This document shows positions 36,018-47,356 of a stretch of DNA of 64,000 nt, piece after piece; the first letter of the stretch is position 1, and every line of letters starts with the position of its first letter. A program made the translations under genes and the position numbers. Origin of the DNA: Achromobacter deleyi (GTDB taxonomy: Bacteria > Pseudomonadota > Gammaproteobacteria > Burkholderiales > Burkholderiaceae_B); assembly GCF_902859705.1 (NCBI RefSeq), contig NZ_CADIJO010000021.1:1-64000 (forward strand). Reading direction: 5' to 3'. Below the pieces are notes generated by a model. That model was given only the letters and a program-made list of their open reading frames with translations, searched no databases and was not told where the DNA came from.

Positions 36018-36418
36018 TTGTAGATCAGTTCGGGGTCTTTCAGCACCGGGTCGACGGTAACCCAGGCAGCCTGGTCGGTCTGCCCTTCCAGGCGGCGGTA
36101 GAAGCAGCTGGCGCGGCCGGTGTGGCAGGCGATGCCGCCTTCCTGGTGAACCTTGAGCAGCACCACATCGCCGTCGCAGTCCAGGCGCAATTCATGCACT
36201 TGCTGCACGTGGCCCGATTCTTCGCCCTTGCGCCACAGGCGCTGGCGTGAACGCGACCAGTACACCGCGCGGCCGGTGGCGGCGGTTTCGGCGAGCGATT
36301 CGCGGTTCATCCAGGCGACCATCATGATCTGGCCGTTGTCCGCATCTTGCGCGATGGCGGGGATCAGGCCGTTTTCGTCGAAGACGACGTCGGCCATCCA
36401 GCTGGGTTCGTTGCTCAT
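36014..36418 (-). CDS. hisI: Phosphoribosyl-AMP cyclohydrolase
   Basis: A 134-aa enzyme that opens the purine ring of PR-AMP (third step). The zinc and magnesium site motifs are [14 protein letters not shown] and [12 protein letters not shown] near residues 80-112, with [10 protein letters not shown] near 34. It is a stand-alone HisI without a HisE domain, 2 bp after hisF. Confidence 0.96.
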   Translation of the reverse strand: MSNEPSWMADVVFDENGLIPAIAQDADNGQIMMVAWMNRESLAETAATGRAVYWSRSRQRLWRKGEESGHVQQVHELRLDCDGDVVLLKVHQEGGIACHTGRASCFYRRLEGQTDQAAWVTVDPVLKDPELIYK

Positions 36419-36420
36419 TT

Positions 36421-37235
<815 letters not shown>

Positions 37236-37239
<4 letters not shown>

Positions 37240-37976
37240 TTTGCCAATTCGTCGGCGCGGGCCTGGGCCGCTTGGAAGTCGAGCGTGCCTTCGTAGATGC
37301 TGCGGCCCAGGATGGCGCCTTCGACGCCCTCTTCCTCGACGGCGCACAGCGCTTCGATGTCCTGGATGCCGGCGATGCCGCCCGAGGCGTACACGGGAAT
37401 GCGCACGTGCTGCGCCAGGCGCACGGTGGCTTCGACGTTCACGCCCGACAGCATGCCGTCACGGCCGATGTCGGTGTAGATGATGGCTTCGCAGCCGTAG
37501 TCTTCGAACTTCTTGGCCAGGTCGAGCACGTCGTGGCGGGTCAGCTTGCTCCAGCCGTCGGTGGCGATCTTGCCGTCGCGGGCGTCCAGGCCGACGATGA
37601 TCTGGCCCGGGAAGGCGCCGCAGGCGTCCTGCAGGAAGCCCGGGTTCTTGACCGCGGCGGTGCCGATGATGACGTACGAGATGCCGGCGTCGAGGTAGCG
37701 CTCGATGGTGTCGAGATCGCGGATGCCGCCGCCGATCTGGACGGGGATGTCGTCGCCGACAGCGTCCAGGATGGCCTTGATGGGCGCTTCGTTCTTGGGC
37801 TTGCCGGCGACGGCGCCGTTCAGGTCGACCAGATGCAGGCGGCGGGCGCCTTGCTCGAGCCAGCGGGTGGCCATGGAAGCGGGGTCTTCGGAGAACACCG
37901 TTGCATCGTCCAGGTCGCCCTGGCGCAGACGCACGCAGCGTCCGTCTTTGAGATCGATGGCGGGGATCAGCAGCAT
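37236..37976 (-). CDS. hisA: ProFAR isomerase HisA
   Basis: A 246-aa TIM-barrel isomerase converting ProFAR to PRFAR. The two catalytic aspartates are in [15 protein letters not shown] (residue 8) and [14 protein letters not shown] (near 130). It is paralogous to HisF, which follows directly with a 4-bp overlap. Confidence 0.97.
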
Positions 37977-38032
37977 GGTGGGCAGCGGGAAAATATAGGT
38001 TGAATGGTCTGGAGCGCGTGGGCCGAAGCGGC

Positions 38033-38731
38033 CTACGGCTGCCAGTCTACAAAATTGCGATACAGGCGCAAACCGTGCTCGGCGCTCTTTTCCGGGTGGA
38101 ACTGCACCGCGAAAATGTTAGCTGCCGCCACCGCGCAGGTAAAGGCAACGCCGTAATCGGTTTCACCGACGGTCAGGCCTGCATCGACCGGGTCGGCGTA
38201 ATAACTGTGGACGAAATAGAAATGCGTGTCGTCCGGAATGCCGTCCCAGATAGGGTGAGAGCGTGTCTGGCGGACTTTGTTCCATCCCATGTGCGGGACT
38301 TTCAGGCGTTCGGGGCGGCCGTCGACCAGGCCCGCGGCGCCGGTGTCGGCCAGGCAGGCTTCGTCGTCGGCCGGAACCGGGTCGGCAAAGCGCGGGCCCG
38401 AGAAGCGGCGCACCACGCCGGGGAACAGCCCCAGGCAGGACGTGCCGCCCTCTTCGCTGGCGTCGAACAGCATCTGTTCGCCGACGCAGACGCCCAGCAG
38501 CGGCTTGCTGCGCGCGGCTTTGACGACCGCTTCGCGCAGGCCGGATTCATTCAGGGTGCGCATGCAGTCCGCCATGGCGCCCTGCCCGGGAAAGACGACG
38601 CGGTCGGCCGCGTCGATGTCCTGGGGCTGGCTGCAGATGCGGATGTCCGCGTCGGGGGCGGCGTACTTGAGCGCGCGCGCGACGGAGTGGAAGTTGCCCA
38701 TTCCGTAGTCGACGATGGCGATAGTGGTCAC
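38033..38731 (-). CDS. hisH: Imidazole glycerol phosphate synthase, glutaminase subunit HisH
   Basis: A 232-aa class I glutamine amidotransferase that feeds ammonia to HisF. The triad Cys is in [11 protein letters not shown] near residue 83, and the His and Glu are in AVQFHPEKS near 212. The N-terminal [14 protein letters not shown] is typical. It lies 56 bp before hisA. Confidence 0.96.
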   Translation of the reverse strand: MTTIAIVDYGMGNFHSVARALKYAAPDADIRICSQPQDIDAADRVVFPGQGAMADCMRTLNESGLREAVVKAARSKPLLGVCVGEQMLFDASEEGGTSCLGLFPGVVRRFSGPRFADPVPADDEACLADTGAAGLVDGRPERLKVPHMGWNKVRQTRSHPIWDGIPDDTHFYFVHSYYADPVDAGLTVGETDYGVAFTCAVAAANIFAVQFHPEKSAEHGLRLYRNFVDWQP

Positions 38732-38768
38732 TTCGATTTACCTGGTGCGTGGCGGGAGGTCGCGGCGG

Positions 38769-39356
38769 TTACAGCACGCCCTTGGTGGAGGGCACGACGT
38801 CGCCCATGCGGGGGTCGACTTCGACGGCCATGCGCAGCGCGCGGCCACAGGCCTTGAAGACCGTTTCGCACTGGTGGTGCGCGTTGGTGCCGCGCAGGTT
38901 GTCGATGTGCAGCGTGATCAGGGCGTGGTTGACCAGGCCCTGGAAGAATTCGCGGGTCAGGTCGACGTCGAAGGCGCCGATGTGCGAACGCGTGAAGGGG
39001 ATGTGATATTCCAGGCCGGGGCGGCCGGAGAAGTCGACCACCACGCGCGACAGCGCTTCGTCCAGCGGCACGTAGGCGTGGCCGTAGCGGCGCAGGCCGG
39101 CCTTGGTACCCACCGCCTTGGCGATGGCCATGCCCAGGGTGATGCCCACGTCTTCCACCGTGTGATGCGCATCGATGTGCAGGTCGCCCTCGGCCTTGAT
39201 GTCGAGGTCGATCAGGCCGTGGCGTGCGATCTGGTCCAGCATGTGGTCCAGGAAGGGCACGCCCGTGTCGATCGTCTGCTTGCCGGTGCCATCGAGGTTG
39301 ATGGCCACGCGGATGCGGGTTTCGTTGGTGTTGCGGGTGATCTCTGCGGTACGCAT
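38769..39356 (-). CDS. hisB: Imidazoleglycerol-phosphate dehydratase (monofunctional HisB)
   Basis: A 195-aa enzyme that dehydrates IGP to imidazole acetol phosphate. The two manganese-binding motifs are HHTVEDVGI near residue 64 and the second HHxxE-like site [12 protein letters not shown] near 165. There is no histidinol-phosphatase domain, and no such gene occurs in this window. Confidence 0.97.
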   Translation of the reverse strand: MRTAEITRNTNETRIRVAINLDGTGKQTIDTGVPFLDHMLDQIARHGLIDLDIKAEGDLHIDAHHTVEDVGITLGMAIAKAVGTKAGLRRYGHAYVPLDEALSRVVVDFSGRPGLEYHIPFTRSHIGAFDVDLTREFFQGLVNHALITLHIDNLRGTNAHHQCETVFKACGRALRMAVEVDPRMGDVVPSTKGVL

Positions 39357-39368
39357 GTCAGAACTCGA

Positions 39369-40460
39369 TTAGGCACTCAGGATGTCTTGCAGTGCCGATA
39401 GCAAAGCGGCGTTCTCGGCCGGGGTGCCCACCGAGATGCGGAGGCAGTCGGCCAGGAGCGGATGGGCGTTGGAGAAGTTACGAACCAATATTTTGCGCGT
39501 TTTCAGGGCAAGATGCACGGCGTTGCCGTCCAGCTTGCCGGAAAAGCGGGCGAGTACGAAGTTAGCGGCGGAAGGGAATACCCTGACGCCCGGCAATGCG
39601 GCCAGGGCGGCGGCCAGCGGTTCGCGGTCGGCGCGCAGGCGGGCGGCCTGTTCGTCCAGCACCGGCTTGTGGCGCAGCACGGTCAGCACCGCGGCCTGGG
39701 TCAGCACATCCAGGTTGTACGGCGGGCGCACCTTGTTGAGCTGGGCGATCCAGTCGGGGTGGCCGGCCAGGTAGCCAAAGCGCAGGCCCGCCAGGCCGAT
39801 CTTGGACACGGTGCGCATCACCACCACGTTGGGCGCGGCCAGCACCTGGGGCATCCAGCTGCGGTCGGTGAAGGGCTGGTAGGCCTCGTCCACCACCACC
39901 AGGCCGGGCGCCGCGGCGATGATGGCGGCGATGTCCGCGTCGGACCAGGCGCCACCGGTGGGGTTGTTGGGCACGGCCAGGAACACCACCTTGGGCTGGT
40001 GCTCACGAATGGCGGCCAGCATGGCGGAAATATCCAGGGACAGATCGCTGTTCAACGGCACGCCGACGAAGCGGGCGTGATCGAAGCGGGCCGCCATGTC
40101 GAAATAGACGAACGACGGCCAGGGCGACAGCACGACGTCACCCGGGCTGCAGCAGGCCTGCACCGCGATGTGGATGAGCTCGTCCGAGCCGTTGCCGAAC
40201 AGCACGTCGGCGTCGGCTGGCACGCCGAACGCCGTCTTGACCGCCTGCTGCAGCTCGGACAGATCGGCGGCCGGATAGCGGTTCAGCGGTGTGTCGCGCA
40301 GCACGCGTGCCAGGTCGTCGCGAACTGCCTCGGGCAGCTCGTACGGGCATTCCATGGCGTCCAGCTTGATGCAGCCGTCGGCATGCGCCACCGGGTAAGC
40401 GGCCAGCGCCAGGATGTCGGGCCGGACCGTGCCGGCGATGCGGCCGGCGACGGCGCTCAT
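39369..40460 (-). CDS. hisC: Histidinol-phosphate aminotransferase
   Basis: A 363-aa PLP aminotransferase of fold-type I. It has [15 protein letters not shown] near residue 55, the phosphate-site GNGSDELIH near 85, NPTGGAWSD near 165 and the PLP lysine in [16 protein letters not shown] near 220. The start at 40460 overlaps the hisD stop by 4 bp; the long upstream extension of the frame lies over hisD and is rejected. Confidence 0.96.
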   Translation of the reverse strand: MSAVAGRIAGTVRPDILALAAYPVAHADGCIKLDAMECPYELPEAVRDDLARVLRDTPLNRYPAADLSELQQAVKTAFGVPADADVLFGNGSDELIHIAVQACCSPGDVVLSPWPSFVYFDMAARFDHARFVGVPLNSDLSLDISAMLAAIREHQPKVVFLAVPNNPTGGAWSDADIAAIIAAAPGLVVVDEAYQPFTDRSWMPQVLAAPNVVVMRTVSKIGLAGLRFGYLAGHPDWIAQLNKVRPPYNLDVLTQAAVLTVLRHKPVLDEQAARLRADREPLAAALAALPGVRVFPSAANFVLARFSGKLDGNAVHLALKTRKILVRNFSNAHPLLADCLRISVGTPAENAALLSALQDILSA

Positions 40461-41761
40461 GGCTTGTCGATCCGGTACTGGGCGCTGGCGGCGTGGGCCT
40501 GCAGGCCTTCGCCCAGCGCCAGCTCGGCCGCGATGCGGCCCAGCGTCTGGGCGCCCTGGTGCGAGACCTGGATCAGGCTGGAGCGTTTCTGGAAGTCGTA
40601 GACGCCCAGCGGCGACGAGAAGCGGGCCGTGCGCGAGGTGGGCAGCACGTGGTTCGGGCCGGCGCAGTAGTCGCCCAGGGCTTCCGAGCTGAAACGGCCC
40701 ATGAAGATCGCACCGGCGTGGCGGATCTTGGCGGTCCAGGTTTCGGGCTGCTCGGTGGAGATTTCCAAGTGCTCGGGGGCGATGTCGTTGGCGATGCGGC
40801 AGGCTTCGTCCAGGTCGCGGACCTGGATCAGCGCGCCGCGGTTGGCCAGGCTGACGCGCAGGATGTCGGCGCGCGGCATGGTGGGCAACAGGCGCGCGAT
40901 GGCGGCTTCGACCTCGGCGATGAAGGCGGCGTCCGGGCACAGCAGGATGGACTGGGCAAGTTCGTCGTGTTCGGCTTGCGAGAACAGGTCCATGGCGATC
41001 CAGTCGGCCGGCGTCTTGCCGTCGCAGATGACCAGGATTTCGCTGGGGCCGGCGATCATGTCGATGCCGACCACGCCGAACACGCGGCGCTTGGCGGCGG
41101 CCACATAGGCGTTGCCGGGGCCGACGATCTTGTCCACGGCGGGCACGGTGGCGGTGCCGTAGGCCAGCGCGCCCACGGCCTGCGCGCCGCCGATGGCGAA
41201 CACGCGGTCGACGCCGCCGATGGCGGCCGCGGCCAGCACGATGGGGTTGCGCACGCCGTCGGGCGTGGGCGTGACCATGATCAGTTCTTCGACGCCGGCC
41301 ACCTTGGCCGGAATGGCGTTCATCAGCACCGACGACGGGTAGGCTGCCTTGCCGCCCGGCACGTACAGGCCGACGCGGTCCAGCGGCGTGACCTGCTGGC
41401 CCAGCATCGTGCCTTCGGCATCGGTGTAGGTCCAGGTCTCGGCGCGTTGGCGCTCGTGGTAGCTGCGCACGCGTTCGGCGGCGGCTTCCAGGGCATGGCG
41501 CTGGGCCGCGGGCAGTGCGGCCAAGGCAGCATGCCATTCGGCCTTGGGGATTTCGAGCGTGGCCGCCGAGGCGCCGGGCATGCGGTCAAAGCGCTGGGTG
41601 TATTCCACCAGCGCCGCGTCGCCGCGGGTGCGCACGTCGGCCAGGATGCCGGCGGCGGCGCGGTCGATGGATTCGTCTTCGGTGGCCTCGAAGGCCAGCA
41701 GCTTGGACAGGGCGGATTGGAATCCGGGATCGCGGGAATCGAGACGGTTGATCAGGGCCAT
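40457..41761 (-). CDS. hisD: Histidinol dehydrogenase
   Basis: A 434-aa NAD- and zinc-dependent enzyme oxidising histidinol to histidine. Visible family parts are [20 protein letters not shown] near residue 130, the QAEHDE zinc segment near 258 and [13 protein letters not shown] near 350. ATG 41761 gives the usual start MALINRLDS; a TTG five codons earlier is open too. It follows hisG after 55 bp. Confidence 0.97.
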   Translation of the reverse strand: MALINRLDSRDPGFQSALSKLLAFEATEDESIDRAAAGILADVRTRGDAALVEYTQRFDRMPGASAATLEIPKAEWHAALAALPAAQRHALEAAAERVRSYHERQRAETWTYTDAEGTMLGQQVTPLDRVGLYVPGGKAAYPSSVLMNAIPAKVAGVEELIMVTPTPDGVRNPIVLAAAAIGGVDRVFAIGGAQAVGALAYGTATVPAVDKIVGPGNAYVAAAKRRVFGVVGIDMIAGPSEILVICDGKTPADWIAMDLFSQAEHDELAQSILLCPDAAFIAEVEAAIARLLPTMPRADILRVSLANRGALIQVRDLDEACRIANDIAPEHLEISTEQPETWTAKIRHAGAIFMGRFSSEALGDYCAGPNHVLPTSRTARFSSPLGVYDFQKRSSLIQVSHQGAQTLGRIAAELALGEGLQAHAASAQYRIDKP

Positions 41762-41816
41762 GGCGTCATGGTTCAAGCAAAGGAGCGGCCGCCGCGCGGG
41801 GCGCGGCGGGCGGAAG

Positions 41817-42491
41817 TCAGGCGTTGCGGGTGGCGGCTCTTGCGAAGGCGTCCAGCAGCGGCTGCAGGCGGTCGCCGCGGGTCTTCAGGGCCGCCTGGTT
41901 GACGATCAGGCGCGATGAGATCGGCATGATGTCTTCGACGGCGACCAGGTCGTTGGCGCGCAGCGTGCCGCCGGTGGAGACCAGGTCCACGATGCAGTCG
42001 GCCAAGCCTACCAGCGGCGCCAGTTCCATCGAACCATACAGCTTGATGATGTCGACGTACACACCCTTGGACGCAAAGTGTTCACGGGCTGACTGCACGT
42101 ACTTGGTGGCCACGCGCAGCCGCGCGCCCTGGTGCACCGCGGCCTGGTAGTCGAAACCGTTGCGCACGGCGACCGCCAGGCGGCACTTGGCGATGTTCAG
42201 GTCGATGGGCTGGTACAGGCCGCCGGGCTGTTCGGCGGCATGCTCGATCAGCACGTCCTTGCCGGCGATGCCCAGGTCGGCCGCGCCGTACTGCACGTAC
42301 GTCGGCACGTCGGAGGCGCGCACGATGATCAGGCGCAGGCCGGGATCGCTGGTGGGCAGGATCAGCTTGCGCGAGCTTTCGGGGTTCTCGGGCACTTCGA
42401 TGCCGGCTTCCGCCAGCAACGGCATGGTTTCTTCGAAGATTCGCCCCTTGGACAAAGCCAGGGTCAGGGGCGCGAGTTGGGCATTGCTCAT
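41817..42491 (-). CDS. hisG: ATP phosphoribosyltransferase, short form HisG
   Basis: A 224-aa catalytic subunit of the first and feedback-controlled step of histidine synthesis. The sequence contains [18 protein letters not shown] near the N-terminus, [12 protein letters not shown] near 70 and the PRPP loop [16 protein letters not shown] near 165. It lacks the C-terminal regulatory domain of the long form, so it needs HisZ, which is not in this window. The start overlaps the murA stop by 4 bp. Confidence 0.97.
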   Translation of the reverse strand: MSNAQLAPLTLALSKGRIFEETMPLLAEAGIEVPENPESSRKLILPTSDPGLRLIIVRASDVPTYVQYGAADLGIAGKDVLIEHAAEQPGGLYQPIDLNIAKCRLAVAVRNGFDYQAAVHQGARLRVATKYVQSAREHFASKGVYVDIIKLYGSMELAPLVGLADCIVDLVSTGGTLRANDLVAVEDIMPISSRLIVNQAALKTRGDRLQPLLDAFARAATRNA

Positions 42492-43756
42492 GCCGATTCC
42501 TTGCCGGTTGCGCGTTGAATGTTGGCGCCCAGGGCGCGCAGCTTGACTTCCATGCGGTCGTAGCCGCGATCCAGGTGATAGATGCGGTCGACCACGGTTT
42601 CGCCGTCGGCGGCCAGGCCGGCAATGACCAGGCTGGCCGAAGCCCGCAGGTCGGTCGCCATGACCGTGGCGCCCGACAGGCGCTTGATGCCGCGCACGAT
42701 GGCGGTATGGCCGTCGATGTCGATGTCGGCGCCCATGCGGCGCAGTTCCTGCACGTGCATGTAGCGGTTTTCGAAGATGTTCTCGACGATGACGCTGGTG
42801 CCGTCGGCGACGGTGTTCAGGGTCATCAGCTGGGCCTGCATGTCGGTGGCGAAACCCGGGTACTCGTGGGTGCGGAACCCCACGGCCTTGGGCCGCGTGG
42901 ACATGGCGCCGCGGATCCAGTCGGGGCCGGTCTCGATGGTCAGGCCGGCCTCGACCAGCTTGTCCAGCGTGGCGCCCAGGATGCCGGCGTCGGCGTTCTT
43001 GAGCAGGATGTCGCCACCGGCCGCGCCGACGGCGCACAGGAAGGTGCCGGCTTCGATGCGGTCGGAAATGACGCGGTGCTCGGCGCCGTGCAGGCGCTCG
43101 ACGCCGTCGATCACGATGCGGTCGGTGCCGTGGCCCTGGATGCGGGCGCCCATCTTGATGAGCAGCTCGGCCAGGTCCACCACCTCGGGCTCGCGGGCGG
43201 CGTTTTCCAGCACGGTGCGGCCTTCGGCCAGCACGGCGGCCATCAGCAGGTTCTCGGTGCCGGTGACGGTGACCATGTCGGTGCGGATGGAGGCGCCCTT
43301 CAGGCGCTTGGCGCGCGCCACCACGAAGCCGTGCTCGATGCTGATTTCAGCGCCCAGCGCGGCCAGGCCCTTGATGTGCTGGTCTACCGGCCGTTGGCCG
43401 ATGGTGCAGCCGCCCGGCAGGCTGACGCGGGCTTCGCCAAAGCGCGCCACCAGCGGGCCCAGCACCAGGATGGACGCGCGCATGGTCTTGACCAGGTCGT
43501 ACGGCGCTTCCAGGTTGTCGACGCGGTCGGCCTGCAGCATGACCATGCCGTCGGAGGCGCGTTCGGCGCGGACGCCCATGCGGCCCAGCAGGCGCAGCAT
43601 GGTGGCCGTGTCGTTCAGGTGCGGCACGTTGGACAGGGACAGCGGATCGGCCGTCAGCAGCCCGGCGCACAGGATCGGCAGGGCCGAGTTCTTGGCGCCC
43701 GAAATGGTGATTTCGCCGCGCAGTTGCGCGCCGCCGGTAATGCGTAGCTTGTCCAT
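42488..43756 (-). CDS. murA: UDP-N-acetylglucosamine 1-carboxyvinyltransferase MurA
   Basis: A 422-aa enzyme for the first committed step of peptidoglycan synthesis, adding enolpyruvate from PEP to UDP-GlcNAc in the cytoplasm. It opens MDKLRITGG. The catalytic, fosfomycin-reactive Cys is in [16 protein letters not shown] near residue 117, and the family blocks GAKNSALPI and [10 protein letters not shown] are present. A GTG at 43762 overlapping the upstream stop is an alternative start. It sits after an ibaG-like gene, as in E. coli. Confidence 0.96.
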   Translation of the reverse strand: MDKLRITGGAQLRGEITISGAKNSALPILCAGLLTADPLSLSNVPHLNDTATMLRLLGRMGVRAERASDGMVMLQADRVDNLEAPYDLVKTMRASILVLGPLVARFGEARVSLPGGCTIGQRPVDQHIKGLAALGAEISIEHGFVVARAKRLKGASIRTDMVTVTGTENLLMAAVLAEGRTVLENAAREPEVVDLAELLIKMGARIQGHGTDRIVIDGVERLHGAEHRVISDRIEAGTFLCAVGAAGGDILLKNADAGILGATLDKLVEAGLTIETGPDWIRGAMSTRPKAVGFRTHEYPGFATDMQAQLMTLNTVADGTSVIVENIFENRYMHVQELRRMGADIDIDGHTAIVRGIKRLSGATVMATDLRASASLVIAGLAADGETVVDRIYHLDRGYDRMEVKLRALGANIQRATGKESA

Positions 43757-43758
43757 GG

Positions 43759-44004
43759 TCACTTGCCCGCCTGGGTGTACTCGCCAGGGGTCAGCGTGCG
43801 CATGGACAGGGCGTGGATCTCGGCTTTCATGCGGTCGCCCAGTGCGGCGTAGACCAGTTGGTGGCGCTGGATCAGGCGCTTGCCTTCGAAAGCGGCGCTG
43901 ACGATGACCGCGTCGAAATGCGAGCCGTCGCCTTGCACGTCGAGATGTTCACAGGGCAGGCCGTCCGCGATGTATTGGCGGACTTGCGCGGGAGTGGGAA
44001 GCAT
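43759..44004 (-). CDS. ibaG: BolA-family protein (IbaG-like)
   Basis: An 81-aa BolA-family protein. The core reads [20 protein letters not shown] with the invariant His ([13 protein letters not shown]) near residue 50 that, with monothiol glutaredoxins, coordinates an Fe-S cluster. The position before murA is the same as E. coli ibaG, which supports that assignment over BolA proper. It starts 5 bp after the ABC permease gene. Confidence 0.9.
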   Translation of the reverse strand: MLPTPAQVRQYIADGLPCEHLDVQGDGSHFDAVIVSAAFEGKRLIQRHQLVYAALGDRMKAEIHALSMRTLTPGEYTQAGK

Positions 44005-44009
44005 GGACG

Positions 44010-44822
44010 TCAGTTCCTGAGTTTGTAGCCGCTGGCCAGAAGCCGCAGCGCATAGATCGACAGTGCGAGGAACACCCCCGTCACCACCGCCAGGCTGCGC
44101 CAGGGGGAGACGTCCGACACCGAGAAGAATCCGTAGCGGAAACCGTCGATGGTGTAGAAAATGGGGTTCCAGTGGGACACGCCCTGCCAGAAGGCGGGGA
44201 GCGTATGGATGGAATAGAACACGCCGGACAGGAAGGTGGCCGGCATGATCAGGAAGTTCTGGAAGGCGGCGAGCTGGTCGAATTTCTCGGACCACAGGCC
44301 GGCGATCAGGCCCAGCACGCCCATGATGCCGCAGGCCAGCACGGCAAACACCAGCAGCCACAGCGGGTTGGCGGGCACCAGCGACACGAAGAACAGCGCC
44401 ACCACCCACACGCACAGGCCCACGGCCAGGCCGCGCACCACGGCCGCCAGCACGTAGGCGGCGAAGATGTCGCGGTGCGACAGCGGCGGCAGCAGCATGA
44501 ATACCAGGTTGCCGGTGATGCGGCTCTGGATCAGCGACGAGGACGGGTTGGCGAAGGCGTTCTGCAGCATGCTCATCATCATGAGCCCGGGGATCAGGAA
44601 CGCGGTGTAGGGCACGCTGCCGTACACCATGACGCGCCCTTCCAGCACGTGGGCGAACACCAGCAGGTACAGCAGCGCCGTGATGACGGGCGCGGCGATG
44701 GTCTGGAAGCTGACCTTCCAGAAGCGCAGCAATTCCTTGCGCAACAGGGTCGGAAAGCCCGACCCCGCATCCAGGCGGGGTTGCACCAGCGGCTGGCTGG
44801 CGTTGGCGGCGGGCTGCGTCAT
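44010..44822 (-). CDS. ABC-2 type transporter permease (YadH-like)
   Basis: A 270-aa inner-membrane permease with six hydrophobic helices and the ABC-2 signature in its second half (LPATFLSGVFY-like, read as MPATFLSGVFYSIHTLP near residue 180). It resembles YadH/NodJ-type exporters. Start 44822 overlaps the ATPase stop by 4 bp. The substrate is unknown. It is the second gene of the run that continues into ibaG, murA and the his genes. Confidence 0.9.
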   Translation of the reverse strand: MTQPAANASQPLVQPRLDAGSGFPTLLRKELLRFWKVSFQTIAAPVITALLYLLVFAHVLEGRVMVYGSVPYTAFLIPGLMMMSMLQNAFANPSSSLIQSRITGNLVFMLLPPLSHRDIFAAYVLAAVVRGLAVGLCVWVVALFFVSLVPANPLWLLVFAVLACGIMGVLGLIAGLWSEKFDQLAAFQNFLIMPATFLSGVFYSIHTLPAFWQGVSHWNPIFYTIDGFRYGFFSVSDVSPWRSLAVVTGVFLALSIYALRLLASGYKLRN

Positions 44823-45622
44823 TGGGGCATCTCTTCGGGTTGCGGGGCGGGCTTGTCGTCCTGGTGCATGATGCGCACGAAGGCGTCTTCGAGGTCGACG
44901 CCGCCGACGCGCGCCAGCAGCGCCTGGGTGGTGTCCAGCGCCACGATGCGGCCACCCTTGAGCATGGCGATGCGGCCGCACAGGGCTTCCGCTTCTTCCA
45001 GGTAGTGGGTGGTGAGCATGATGGTGTGGCCGGCCTTGTTCAGGCGCGAGATGAATTCCCACAGCGTGCGGCGCAGATCGACGTCCACGCCCGCCGTGGG
45101 CTCGTCCAGCACGATCACGGGCGGGCGGTGCACCAGCGCCTGCGCCACCAGCACGCGGCGTTTCATGCCGCCGGACAGCGCCCGCATGTTCGAATTGGCC
45201 TTGTCGGCCAGGCCGAGATTGAAGAGGATTTCGTCGATCCAGTCGTCGTTCTTGCGCAGGCCGAAATAGCCCGACTGGATGCGCAGCGTTTCGCGCACCG
45301 TGAAGAACGGGTCGTAGACCAGCTCTTGCGGCACCACGCCCAGGGCCCGCCGTGCCGACTTGTAGTCGGCCACGACGTCGTAACCACAGACGGTAGCGCG
45401 GCCGGCGCTGGCGTGCGCCAATCCGGCCAGGATGGAAATCAGGGTGGTCTTGCCCGCGCCGTTGGGGCCGAGCAGGCCGAAGAACTCGCCGTGCTCGATG
45501 TTCAGGCTGACGTTGTCGAGCGCTTGGAAGCCGGCCCCAGGCGCGCGGCCGGTGAGCTTGCCCCAGCCGCTACGGCGCGGCGAGTAGATTTTGGAGACGT
45601 TCTCTAGACTAACGGCAGACAT
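44819..45622 (-). CDS. ABC transporter ATP-binding protein (YadG-like)
   Basis: A 267-aa single-domain ATPase with Walker A GPNGAGKTT near residue 54, signature LSGGMKRR near 149 and Walker B VIVLDEPTAGVD near 168. It is of the NodI/YadG type and acts with the ABC-2 permease encoded next. It is the first gene of the yadGH-ibaG-murA-his-tat run. A TATAAT on the minus strand at 45666-45661, with a poor -35, is the best promoter candidate. Confidence 0.92.
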   Translation of the reverse strand: MSAVSLENVSKIYSPRRSGWGKLTGRAPGAGFQALDNVSLNIEHGEFFGLLGPNGAGKTTLISILAGLAHASAGRATVCGYDVVADYKSARRALGVVPQELVYDPFFTVRETLRIQSGYFGLRKNDDWIDEILFNLGLADKANSNMRALSGGMKRRVLVAQALVHRPPVIVLDEPTAGVDVDLRRTLWEFISRLNKAGHTIMLTTHYLEEAEALCGRIAMLKGGRIVALDTTQALLARVGGVDLEDAFVRIMHQDDKPAPQPEEMPQ

Positions 45623-45660
45623 GACGGCGGGGAGGTTGCCCGGAAAAGAGCGAATTGATC

Positions 45661-45666
45661 ATTATA
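45661..45666 (-). promoter_or_regulatory. -10 element before the yadGH-murA-his run
   Basis: TATAAT inside an AT-rich patch on the minus strand, about 40 bp before the ATPase start codon. The -35 hexamer is poor, so an activator or weak promoter is possible. Confidence 0.4.
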
Positions 45667-45732
45667 TAAGCGGCCCGCCTTGCGGCACGCTGATAGCCCC
45701 GGCGACCGTAGGGCATGGGCCGTAATGTGTCC

Positions 45733-45775
45733 CCAAAATAACAGGCCCGGCGGGCCGCAAGGGCGCGCCGGGCCG
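45733..45775 (-). terminator. Rho-independent terminator of the mla operon
   Basis: GGCCCGGC / GCCGGGCC outer arms are followed on the minus strand by TGTTATTTT. It is placed between mlaC and the ABC exporter genes, so the two runs are separate transcripts. Confidence 0.75.
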
Positions 45776-45795
45776 GCAGGCAACCGGACAGGACC

Positions 45796-46425
45796 TTACT
45801 GGTTGCGCTGGTTCAGGGCCTGGATCAGGCCGTCGATGCCGTTCTGGTTGATCTGCTGGGCGAACTGGTTGCGGTAGTTCTCGATCAGCCAGATGCCTTC
45901 GACGTTCATGTCGTAGATCTTCCAGCCCTGGGGCGTTTTTTCCAGGCGGTAGTCCACGCCGGTGGGCTGGCCGTTGGCCTGGCTGATGAGCGTGCGCACG
46001 ACCACGTCGTCGGCCTTGGCGTCGCCGCGGAACGGCAGCGACGTGACCTTGGTGCTGGAGGTGACGCGGGTCAGCGCGCCGCTGTAGGTGCGCACCAGCG
46101 TGCCGCGGAAGGCATCGGCCAGGGCCTTTTTCTGGGCATCGCTGGCCTGGCGCCAGTAGCGGCCAGCGGCCAGGCGCGTGGTCTTCTGGAAGTTGACGTA
46201 CGGCAGGATGTGCTCGTTGACGACCTGGTTGATGCGGGCGGTATTGCCCGCCTTGATCGCGCCGTCGGCCTTCAGGACGTCCAGGGCTTCATTGGCCACG
46301 CCCAGCACGAACTGGTCGGGCGCACCGTTGGCGTCGGGTTGCGCCTGCACGGCGGCGGATGCCGCCAGGCCCAGCAGGCCGGCCAAGGCCAGGCGCTGGA
46401 GCAGGGAAAAGAAAGAAAACCGCAT
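45796..46425 (-). CDS. mlaC: Periplasmic phospholipid-binding protein MlaC (Ttg2D)
   Basis: A 209-aa periplasmic lipid shuttle of the Mla system between MlaA in the outer membrane and MlaFED in the inner membrane. The signal peptide is residues 1-30 (MRFSFFSLLQRLALAGLLGL to VQAQ). Family parts are NEHILPYVNFQKTTRLAAGRYW near residue 70 and GWKIYDMNVEGIWLIENYRNQF near 170. It is the last gene of the mla operon, followed by a terminator. Confidence 0.94.
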   Translation of the reverse strand: MRFSFFSLLQRLALAGLLGLAASAAVQAQPDANGAPDQFVLGVANEALDVLKADGAIKAGNTARINQVVNEHILPYVNFQKTTRLAAGRYWRQASDAQKKALADAFRGTLVRTYSGALTRVTSSTKVTSLPFRGDAKADDVVVRTLISQANGQPTGVDYRLEKTPQGWKIYDMNVEGIWLIENYRNQFAQQINQNGIDGLIQALNQRNQ

Positions 46426-46462
46426 GGAAACTCCTTGCTGTACTGAAACGCAATCCAACAGC

Positions 46463-47272
46463 TTACTTGGTTGCGGGCATCGGTGCAGGCGCGGCGGCGC
46501 CCTTGTCCTTGGTGGCGGGGGCGTCGCCCTCGTCGTCTTCGTAGTTGGGCAGGCTGGATTCGTCGTCCACACGCTGGCCGTTGACCATGGCGGCACGGCG
46601 TTGCAGGTAGGCGTCGCGAATGAAGCTGTACGGGTCGAGCGCGACGCGGTCGATGGTGTCGGTGGCGCTGAGCAGGCTGGCGCGCGTGTCGACCACTTCC
46701 AGGCCCCACAGCGAGTTGCGCAGCGGCACGTTGTCGATGGCGCTCACGCCCATGTAGCCGTACTGGCGGCCTTGCCAGTCGCCGATCAGGCCGACGCCGT
46801 CGCGCACGCTGGACGAGCCGAAGAACGGCAGCACCAGGTACGGGCCCTGGCCCAGGCCCCACACGCCCAGCGTGGTGCCGAAGTCGTTCGGGATCTTGCG
46901 GGCGCCGTTGGCCGAGGCGACGTCGAAGCAGCCGCCCACGCCCATGGTGGTGTTGAACAGGAAGCGGCCCAGCGTGTTGACGAAGTCGTGGCCACGGCCC
47001 TGCAGGAAGCTGTTGGTGCCCGACCAGAGGTCGCCGACGTTGCTGAAGATGTTGTGGACACAGCTGCGCACCGGCTGCGGCGTGACATAGGTGTAGGCCT
47101 GTGCGACCGGCTTGAAGACGGCGCGGTCGACGGTGTCGTTGAACTTGTAGACACCGCGGTTGAAGCCTTCCCAGGGGTCGCGCGGGTCCGGATGCTGCGG
47201 GGCGGCGCAACCCGCCATCAGCGCGCCGGCGGCGGCCACGGTGGCGATACGGGAAAGAGCTTTCGTGTTCAT
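46463..47272 (-). CDS. mlaA: Outer-membrane lipoprotein MlaA (VacJ)
   Basis: A 269-aa lipoprotein that removes misplaced phospholipids from the outer leaflet together with porins. The lipobox LMAGC puts the lipidated Cys at 22. Hallmarks are DPWEGFNRGVYKFNDTVDRA near residue 32, NFFSNVGD-like NIFSNVGDLW near 75 and GPYLVLPFFGSSSVRDG near 140. The C-terminal tail is Ala/Lys/Asp-rich and disordered. It sits inside the operon between mlaD and mlaC, not at a separate locus as in E. coli. Confidence 0.95.
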   Translation of the reverse strand: MNTKALSRIATVAAAGALMAGCAAPQHPDPRDPWEGFNRGVYKFNDTVDRAVFKPVAQAYTYVTPQPVRSCVHNIFSNVGDLWSGTNSFLQGRGHDFVNTLGRFLFNTTMGVGGCFDVASANGARKIPNDFGTTLGVWGLGQGPYLVLPFFGSSSVRDGVGLIGDWQGRQYGYMGVSAIDNVPLRNSLWGLEVVDTRASLLSATDTIDRVALDPYSFIRDAYLQRRAAMVNGQRVDDESSLPNYEDDEGDAPATKDKGAAAPAPMPATK

Positions 47273-47356
47273 GATCAGGGCATCCCTATCAGCAGAGTTC
47301 TATTCTTATTGCAGCGCATGCCTCGCGCGGCGATAGCCGCACGCGACGGATGGTCT

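Noticed and set aside
45623-45795. A frameshifted or very short mlaB after mlaC
   Set aside because: No STAS-like sequence in any frame; the space holds a terminator and a -10 element.
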